Shown here piece by piece: positions 58,955 to 64,000 of a stretch of DNA of 64,000 nucleotides. The notes under the pieces are model-generated. The model was not told where the DNA came from and ran no database searches. It saw only the letters and a program-made list of their open reading frames with translations. This DNA is from Rhodoplanes sp. Z2-YC6860. GTDB taxonomy: Bacteria > Pseudomonadota > Alphaproteobacteria > Rhizobiales > Xanthobacteraceae. The stretch covers positions 3,990,029-4,054,028 of the forward strand of contig NZ_CP007440.1 in assembly GCF_001579845.1 (NCBI RefSeq). The letters run 5' to 3'. Position 1 is the first letter of the stretch. Every line of letters starts with the position of its first letter. The position numbers and the translations under genes were made by a program.

Positions 58955-59923
58955 TCAATTCAGCTTCACGCCGGTCTGCTCGACCACCGTCTTGTAGCGC
59001 GCGGCCTCCTGGCGGATGCGCTCGGCGAACGCGGCCTGGCTGATCGGCGTGATCTCCATGCCGAGGTCGTTGAACTTCTTGCGCAGGGCTTCGTCCTTCA
59101 GAATCTTCCGCGTTTCGTCGTCGAGCCGCGTGACGATCGCCTGCGGCGTGCCGGTGGGCACGTAAAGGCTGAGCGTCAAACCCGCGTCGACGTTGAGGCC
59201 CACGTCGGTCATCGTCGGCCACTGCGCCAGGAACGCGGCGCGCTCGCGCGTGAGCTGCGCCAGCACCTTGATCTTGCCGTCGTCGACGAGGCCCTTAACC
59301 GAGGTCAGCGTCGTTACGCCGAGCGCGGTGTCGCCCGCGGCGAGTCCGTTCGCGAGCCCCGCGCCGCCGCGATAGGGCACGTGCAGCAGCTTGATGCCGG
59401 CCTCGAGCGCGAACCACTCGGCGGCGAGCTGGTTGATGGTGCCGGCGCCCGGCGTGCTGAAGGTGACTTCGCCGGGCGCGGCCTTGGCCTTGGCGATCAC
59501 CTCCTGCGGCGAGTTGAGGCCGCTTTTCGGGTGGGTGAGCAGCAGCAGCGGCGCGGTGGCGATGCGGGTGACCGGGATCAGGTCCTTGTAGGGATCGTAG
59601 GGCGCGGCCGGCATCAGCGACGGCACGGTGATGAAGTCGCCGGTGGTGATCAGGATGGTGTAGCCGTCCGGCGTGGCCTTGGTCACGGCATCGACGCCGA
59701 GCGTGCCGCTCGCGCCGGGGCGGTTCTCGATCACCGCCGGCTGCCCGAGCGCCTCGGCGAGCTTCTGGCTGACGAAGCGCGCGCCGATGTCGGTCACACC
59801 GCCGGCCGGGAAGGGCACGACGACGCGGATGTTGCGGCTGGGATAGGTCTGGGCCTGCGTGGGCGCGGCGGGCAGCGTGGAGAGTGAGAGAACTCCGGCG
59901 AGAAGGCAGACGGCAGATCGCAT
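58955..59923 (-). CDS. TctC/Bug-family binding protein (Bug 8)
   Basis: A 322-residue Bug receptor. Signal peptide (MRSAVCLLAGVLSLSTLPAAPTQA), then YPSRNIRVVVPFPAGGVTD, VIENRPGASGTLGVDAVTKATPDGY, GTINQLAAEWFALEAGIKLLHVPYRGG. AAGGAAAA precedes the ATG at 59923. The open frame runs through the PQQ gene to 61429 on the same strand, which is a read-through artefact. It lies 134 bases downstream of the PQQ dehydrogenase gene and may be in the same operon. Confidence 0.92.
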   Translation of the reverse strand: MRSAVCLLAGVLSLSTLPAAPTQAQTYPSRNIRVVVPFPAGGVTDIGARFVSQKLAEALGQPAVIENRPGASGTLGVDAVTKATPDGYTILITTGDFITVPSLMPAAPYDPYKDLIPVTRIATAPLLLLTHPKSGLNSPQEVIAKAKAAPGEVTFSTPGAGTINQLAAEWFALEAGIKLLHVPYRGGAGLANGLAAGDTALGVTTLTSVKGLVDDGKIKVLAQLTRERAAFLAQWPTMTDVGLNVDAGLTLSLYVPTGTPQAIVTRLDDETRKILKDEALRKKFNDLGMEITPISQAAFAERIRQEAARYKTVVEQTGVKLN

Positions 59924-60018
59924 CGCGCATTTTTCCTTTTGCAGACCGGCGAGGAATGGTCGTGCAAAGGAAAGGCTGATGCAAGCCGGTGGGACGTCGC
60001 AGCATCGGCGGTGAGCTC

Positions 60019-60042
60019 CCTCTCCCCGCGAGCGGGGAGAGG
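60019..60042. repeat. CTCTCCCC-type palindrome
   Basis: CCTCTCCCCG / CGGGGAGAGG with a CGAG loop, in the gap between the Bug and PQQ dehydrogenase genes. Same family as the copies at 44838 and 61955. Confidence 0.75.
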
Positions 60043-60057
60043 TGACCTCCGCCGCGG

Positions 60058-61836
60058 CTATTTCACCGCATACACATTGATCGCGCCGCCCTGCGGCACA
60101 TCGGGATACTTGCCGGGAAACAGCAGGTCGAAGCGCGATTGCATCTTCTGCGAGTCGACGCCCCAGCCGGACTGCACCGCGATGTACTGCTTGCCGTCGA
60201 CCGCAAACGACACCGGCACAGCCGTGATGCCCGAACTGGTCGGAGTCTCCCACAGCACCTTGCCGGTCTTGGCGTCGAAGGCGCGGAACATCCGGTCGTT
60301 GGTGCCGCCGGCGAACAGCACATCGCCGCCGGTGGCCAGCACCGGGCCCCACATGAAGGATGGCATGTTGGTGGTCCACGCCTTCTTGCCGGTGTCGACG
60401 TTCCACGCCTGCAGTTCGCCGACGTGGTCGGCGCCGGCGACGATCTTCAGGATGTTCGTTTTGACGCCCATGAAGCGCTCGCCGACCACATACTTCGGCG
60501 CTTCGCCGGTGAGCTCGGTGCACAGGTTGTCGTTCGCCGGGATGTACAGGAGCCGCGTCTGCGGACTGAAGGCGACCGGCGGCCAATCCTTGCCGCCCCA
60601 CAGGCTCGGGCAGAACTCGGCCGTCTTGCCGGTGCCGGGCTTCTTGGTCTCGTCGATGTCGGGGCGGCCGGTCTTCGGATCGAGGCTCTTGAACACGTTC
60701 TGGCGCACGTAGGGCTGACCCGCGACGAAGTTGATTTTTCCCGCGGTGCGCTCGAGCTGCCAGATATAGCCTGAGCGCGAGACGTCGATCAGTCCCTTCA
60801 CGGTGCGGCCGTCGTGTTGATAGTCGACCACGATCGGCGGCGAGACCTCGTCCCAGTCCCAGGAGTCGTTCCAATGGTACTGGTGATGGCCCTTGATCTG
60901 GCCGGTGGCGACGTCGAGCGCGATCACCGAGGAGGTGTAGAGGTTGTCGCCGGGCCGCTGATCGCCGAACCACGGCGCGGCGTTGCCGGTGCCCCAGAAG
61001 GCAAGGTTGGTTTCGGGATCGTAGGTGCCGGTCACCCAGATCGAGCCGCCGCCGCGCTTGTAGTGGTCGCCGCCGGCGGGCCAGGTCTCGCTGCCGGGCT
61101 CGCCGGGCGCGGGCACCGTGTAGGTCTTCCACAATTCCTTGCCGGTCTCGGCGTCGAGCGCCGCGACGAAGCCGCGCACGCCGAGCTCGCCGCCCGACGC
61201 ACCGAGCATCACCTTGCCGTCGACGATCAGCGGCGCGAGCGACATGTAGTAGGCCTTCTTGTAGTCGTCGACCTTCGCGGTCCACGCCACCTTGCCGGTC
61301 TTCGCGTCGAGCGCGACCAGCACGCAGTCGGCCGAGGCGAAGTAGACCTTGTCGCCATAGAGCGCGACGCCGCGGCTGGTCGGATGCAGGTTGACCAGGT
61401 CGTCGGGCAGCGGGCGCTTGTAGCGCCACAGCAGCGTGCCGGTCTTGGCCTCGACCGCGATCACCTGGTTGCCGGGCGTGGCGACGAACATCACGCCGTT
61501 GTTGACGATCGGCGGCGCCTGATGACCCTCGGTCTGGCCGGTCGCCATGCTCCAGACGAGCTGCAGGCGCGAGGCATTGTCCGGCGTGATCTCCTTCAGC
61601 GGGCTGAAGCCCCAGCCGTTGTAGTTGCGGCGGAACAGGAGCCAGTTGCCGTCCTCGGGCTGCTTCAGCCGCTCCGCGGTGACGGGCGTGTATTTCTGCA
61701 GGATCTCCGGCACCGGACCGGGCACCGGCGTGTTCGAAACGGGCGCGATTGTCTGCTGCGCGCCGGCGAGCGAGACGCTCGCGGCGATGATGGCTGTGGC
61801 GGAGATGCTTCGCAGGAATTGCCGGCTCAAAACCAT
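60058..61836 (-). CDS. PQQ-dependent alcohol dehydrogenase, lanthanide-type active site
   Basis: A 592-residue secreted quinoprotein. Signal peptide to about residue 26 (SVSLAGAQQ). The beta-propeller repeats have the W-motif form (e.g. ALDAKTGKVAWTA, ALDAETGKELWKT). The active-site region reads NDSWDWDEV: the catalytic Asp327 is followed two residues on by Asp329, as in XoxF/PedH-type enzymes that use a lanthanide, where calcium enzymes have Ala or Ser. No C-terminal cytochrome domain. WGTGNAAPWF is the usual PQQ-binding stretch. Substrate likely a primary alcohol; electron acceptor not encoded nearby except the Rieske protein. Confidence 0.9.
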   Translation of the reverse strand: MVLSRQFLRSISATAIIAASVSLAGAQQTIAPVSNTPVPGPVPEILQKYTPVTAERLKQPEDGNWLLFRRNYNGWGFSPLKEITPDNASRLQLVWSMATGQTEGHQAPPIVNNGVMFVATPGNQVIAVEAKTGTLLWRYKRPLPDDLVNLHPTSRGVALYGDKVYFASADCVLVALDAKTGKVAWTAKVDDYKKAYYMSLAPLIVDGKVMLGASGGELGVRGFVAALDAETGKELWKTYTVPAPGEPGSETWPAGGDHYKRGGGSIWVTGTYDPETNLAFWGTGNAAPWFGDQRPGDNLYTSSVIALDVATGQIKGHHQYHWNDSWDWDEVSPPIVVDYQHDGRTVKGLIDVSRSGYIWQLERTAGKINFVAGQPYVRQNVFKSLDPKTGRPDIDETKKPGTGKTAEFCPSLWGGKDWPPVAFSPQTRLLYIPANDNLCTELTGEAPKYVVGERFMGVKTNILKIVAGADHVGELQAWNVDTGKKAWTTNMPSFMWGPVLATGGDVLFAGGTNDRMFRAFDAKTGKVLWETPTSSGITAVPVSFAVDGKQYIAVQSGWGVDSQKMQSRFDLLFPGKYPDVPQGGAINVYAVK

Positions 61837-61954
61837 GTCGTTCCTCCCCAGTTATGCCTCGCGAGCGAGGCGTTTGATTTGCGGCTCGGTGGCCTGGCTT
61901 CTTAGAGCGAAGGCTTTTTCAAAGTTGAATTGGTCAGCGACACAGGCACCGGCC

Positions 61955-62067
61955 ACCTCTCCCATGGGGAGAGGTCGGCGCGCGAAAGCGCGCCGGGTGA
62001 GGGGGTAAGCTGATTGAGAGACCGTACGCCCTCACCCCAGCCCTCTCCCCACGGGAGAGGGAGCTCA
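61955..62067. repeat. CTCTCCCC-type palindromic repeat cluster
   Basis: ACCTCTCCCATGGGGAGAGGT, CGGCGCGCGAAAGCGCGCCG and CCCTCACCCCAGCCCTCTCCCCACGGGAGAGGGAG lie in the 286-base gap upstream of the PQQ dehydrogenase. Each part is a stem-loop. It lies 5' of the PQQ gene and at the 3' end of the Rieske gene, so it may terminate the Rieske transcript. Confidence 0.75.
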
Positions 62068-62122
62068 CCACCGATGCCGCAAATGCTTCAACCTCAATCG
62101 AACTCCTCTCCCGAGAAACATT

Positions 62123-62722
62123 TCACGCCGGCGCGATGCCGACGCGACCGGTGAAGGGTTTCGCCACGGCGAGATTGCCATCCACGATCTTGAGGGGCAG
62201 CGCCGCGAGCGCCCGCGGCGTCGGGCCATCGAGCACGGCGGCCGCATCGCGCGGGTTGTAATGCGAGTAGTGGCAGGAGCATTCGAAGATCTTCTGGTCC
62301 GCGACCCAGACGCTGACCTCGCAGCCCGCGTGCGGACAGATCGCCGAATAGGCGACGATGCCGTCGGCGGCGCGCTCCCGCGTGGCGTCGTCGAGCGTCG
62401 CCGGATCGAGCCGCAGCAGCAGCACCTTGTTGAGGCGGGAGCCTTTGCGGACCACGTGGCCCGCGGCGTCGTAGGGCCATGCGATGACCGGCGGGCCGCC
62501 GAGCGGGATGTCGGCGGGTTTAAGCGGCGCGACACTCTCGCTGTCCGCGCCGGCTTGGGAGACGAACAGGTCGCCCGCCTGGGGCCGTTCGCTGTCGGGC
62601 TCGGCCGCGGCCGGGCCGGGGAGGACGCCAACTGCGCCAACGGCCGTCAGGGCTGCGAGCACATCGCGCCTTGTCGAGTGCTCATCTCTCACGCGATCTC
62701 CGCCGCGTCCGATCTTGGTCAT
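62123..62722 (-). CDS. Tat-exported Rieske 2Fe-2S protein
   Basis: A 199-residue protein from ATG 62722. Leader DEHSTRRDVLAALTAVGAVGVL has twin arginines and ends PAAA, so Tat export is likely. The Rieske binding motif is CPHAGC (CxH-type, near residue 134) and CSCHYSHYN (C-x2-H), with the 2His/2Cys pattern intact. A GTG at 62746 is an alternative. It is upstream of the PQQ dehydrogenase gene on the same strand, so electron transfer between the two is plausible but unproven. Confidence 0.85.
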   Translation of the reverse strand: MTKIGRGGDRVRDEHSTRRDVLAALTAVGAVGVLPGPAAAEPDSERPQAGDLFVSQAGADSESVAPLKPADIPLGGPPVIAWPYDAAGHVVRKGSRLNKVLLLRLDPATLDDATRERAADGIVAYSAICPHAGCEVSVWVADQKIFECSCHYSHYNPRDAAAVLDGPTPRALAALPLKIVDGNLAVAKPFTGRVGIAPA

Positions 62723-62794
62723 GTGGCCCCCGGTGAGGCTTCCCACGAAGGATCAGTCTAGAGCACGATTCAACATCATGGAATCAAGTTGTGT

Positions 62795-62818
62795 GGGTCC
62801 CCGCGGAAGCGGGGACCC
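62795..62818 (-). terminator. Hairpin after YegP-like gene
   Basis: GGGTCCCCGC/GCGGGGACCC with a GGAA loop, lying downstream of the YegP-like gene on its strand. Copies of this GTCCCCGC-GCGGGGAC element are common in alphaproteobacterial intergenic space; here it could end the YegP transcript. No clear T-run. Confidence 0.55.
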
Positions 62819-62897
62819 AGGGCCGTAAATTCAAATTTTAAGAACTCGCAGAGTGCAACAGCGCGGCGTATTCCAAGAGCGAAATCCGCCGCGTGGT

Positions 62898-63233
62898 TCA
62901 GGTCTGGTCGTCGGTCGCAGCAGTCGGCGCGTTCGTCTTGACCGAGGCGATGCCGTGCTCGCGCGCCTCGACCGACGAATAGGTCTCGCTGGTGCCGATG
63001 ACCTCGTGATTGGCGGCCTTGAGATTGAACATCGGCTGGCCGTTCTTTGCGGTCTTGCGCTCGTAGCGTTCGTCGAGCGGCGCGTTGGTCTTGACCGACT
63101 TGATCCCGTTCTCGGCGGCAGCTTTGGTCGTGTACATCTCGCTGCTGAGGATCGTCTGGCCGTTGGCCGCTGAAAGGTGGAAATAGAACTGGCCGTTGGC
63201 TGCTGATTTCTTCAGGACGAACTTCCCGGACAT
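62898..63233 (-). CDS. YegP/DUF1508 double-repeat protein
   Basis: A 111-residue protein with two DUF1508 repeats: KFVLKKSAANGQFYFHLSAANG...ILSSEMY and RKTAKNGQPMFNLKAANHEVIGTSETY, with KAAAENGIKSVKTNA and AREHGIASVKTNA closing each. The family is small, soluble and widespread; function unknown. ATG 63233 is preceded by GGGGG. The open frame to 63929 on this strand is unrelated sequence. Confidence 0.88.
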   Translation of the reverse strand: MSGKFVLKKSAANGQFYFHLSAANGQTILSSEMYTTKAAAENGIKSVKTNAPLDERYERKTAKNGQPMFNLKAANHEVIGTSETYSSVEAREHGIASVKTNAPTAATDDQT

Positions 63234-63303
63234 GAAGCCCCCTTGATGTTGGATGAAACGGCAACGCGCACAGTATAGATCACGCAGCGACGGCGGAAAG
63301 CCT

Positions 63304-63322
63304 CCACACGCCTGACGTGTGG
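63304..63322 (-). terminator. Weak hairpin after DUF3828-like gene
   Basis: CCACACG/CGTGTGG with a CCTGA loop, downstream of the 63356-63859 gene on its strand. No clear T-run, so termination is a guess. Confidence 0.3.
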
Positions 63323-63355
63323 CCGTGCTCGATCCGGGCTGCGCCTGCTCGCAGG

Positions 63356-63859
63356 CTACTGTTTCAGCCCCTCGTTCAGCAGTTTTCTGATCGTCCACGC
63401 CTTGCCGTCGACGGTCGAGCGGATGTTGTCGATCGCCCAGCGGCCGTTCTCGCGGACGAAGTCGTAGCGCACGATGTCGTCCGACGGGTGCTTGCTCGTG
63501 AAGTCCTTGGAAAACAGCTTGGCCATAACCGTCGCGCGCTGCGCGTCCTGCCGCTCGACCTTCACCTCGGCGCGCGAGACCTCGCGCGCGTTGGAATTGG
63601 CGGCGATGTCGAAGCCGGGCACCGGCTCGTCCTCGGCCGGCGTTGAGTCGTCCGAGCGCTTCCACAGCGCGCCGAGCGACTTCGACAGCGCGCGCCGGTG
63701 CTTGGCGCGCAACTGGATCGATTCCGTCGCGCCATACAGGTCGCGCTTGCCGTAGATGGATTTGACGATCGCGGCCGGATCGGGGTCTTGCGCGAAGGCT
63801 GGCGCGGGCGAGACCGCGGCGGAGAACGCGAGGGCAACGAAAAGGCGGCGGGAGAGCAT
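63356..63859 (-). CDS. Secreted DUF3828-like protein
   Basis: A 167-residue protein with signal peptide MLSRRLFVALAFSAAVSPAPAFAQ. The mature part has PAAIVKSIYGKRDLYGATES at its start and VRYDFVRENGRWAIDNIRS near the end, resembling DUF3828 proteins, with a predicted small beta-rich fold. ATG 63859 chosen; 63880 is upstream. Function unknown. Confidence 0.7.
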   Translation of the reverse strand: MLSRRLFVALAFSAAVSPAPAFAQDPDPAAIVKSIYGKRDLYGATESIQLRAKHRRALSKSLGALWKRSDDSTPAEDEPVPGFDIAANSNAREVSRAEVKVERQDAQRATVMAKLFSKDFTSKHPSDDIVRYDFVRENGRWAIDNIRSTVDGKAWTIRKLLNEGLKQ

Positions 63860-63985
63860 GGGGATTCCTAATGGCGACACCCCGTTGGTCGCGTAATAAG
63901 CCGCGGTGGTTCATCGGCTGTAGCACCACGCCTCAGGGTGTGTTGGCCGATGCGAAAATCTACACCCGTGTCTAGGAGAGCTGCG

Positions 63986-64000
63986 GTGAAATTACGCGAC
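63986..64000 (+). CDS. Possible 5' end of a gene cut by the window edge
   Basis: GTGAAATTACGCGAC follows GGAGAG with a seven-base gap, a plausible start. Only five codons (MKLRD) are visible, so identity cannot be stated. Confidence 0.25.

Noticed and set aside
58955-61429. A single 824-residue minus-strand frame
   Set aside because: Its C-terminal part is Bug 8, but the rest is the PQQ gene in the wrong frame; Bug 8 has its own signal peptide and ribosome-binding site at 59923.
62898-63929. A 343-residue minus-strand frame
   Set aside because: Only the DUF1508 part from the ATG at 63233 is real; upstream it overlaps the DUF3828-like gene.

Overview
The window is 64 kb of GC-rich, gene-dense bacterial chromosome. 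Its gene order is that of an alphaproteobacterium of the order Hyphomicrobiales, probably the Nitrobacteraceae/Xanthobacteraceae side (Bradyrhizobium, Rhodopseudomonas or Pseudolabrys-like relatives). The evidence is the block erpA / dgt-argS-SPOR-nagZ-scpA-scpB-tatABC-serS-surE-pcm-nlpD-like / AAA ATPase / yajC-secD-secF-Mth938-phytoene-synthase-like / trmFO, many orphan TctC/Bug binding proteins, a DUF1127 protein and short dispersed palindromes typical of those genera. No rRNA, intact tRNA, CRISPR array, phage, plasmid or insertion-sequence gene is visible.

Layout. 0-5.8 kb: 5'-truncated prfC, a 3-methyladenine DNA glycosylase, ilvD with a structured leader, an ExoR-like Sel1-repeat protein overlapping ilvD, and exonuclease III. 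6.1-10.4 kb: a two-gene RND efflux operon without an outer-membrane channel gene. 10.5-17.2 kb: an accessory island of five TctC/Bug solute-binding proteins around a metal-dependent amidohydrolase; one has a frameshift in its signal peptide. 17.3-38.9 kb: the conserved core block for Fe-S insertion, dNTP control, tRNA charging, cell wall, chromosome condensation, Tat and Sec export, and protein and RNA quality control. Directly behind secF are homologues of two mitochondrial complex I assembly factors (NDUFAF3- and NDUFAF6-like).

38.9-53 kb is a mixed accessory region. It holds a ModA-like binding protein, a small DUF1127 gene, two more Bug proteins flanking a frameshifted MFS transporter, an Ntn-type hydrolase, dienelactone hydrolase, type II haloacid dehalogenase, an orphan NrtA/SsuA-type binding protein, MsrQ, PPK2, a small GNAT, a GST and membrane or stress proteins. 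53-58 kb holds small secreted or unknown proteins, including two tandem paralogues that share an exact Cys-x22-Cys motif. 58.0-58.95 kb has no convincing gene and is full of inverted repeats. 59-64 kb holds another Bug protein, a PQQ alcohol dehydrogenase with the Asp pair of lanthanide-dependent enzymes, a Tat-exported Rieske protein, a YegP-type protein and a DUF3828-like secreted protein.

The core block works in export and envelope maintenance: YajC-SecDF and TatABC export the many periplasmic binding proteins and cofactor enzymes, and SPOR, NagZ and the NlpD-like protein act on peptidoglycan. The accessory regions suit a versatile heterotroph scavenging organic acids and alcohols, with eight Bug binding proteins but no TctA/TctB membrane partner in view. 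I found no clearly new multi-gene system. The best candidates for new biology are the Cys-x22-Cys paralogue pair, the orphan Bug expansion, the putative lanthanide-type dehydrogenase module and several translation-start hairpins.
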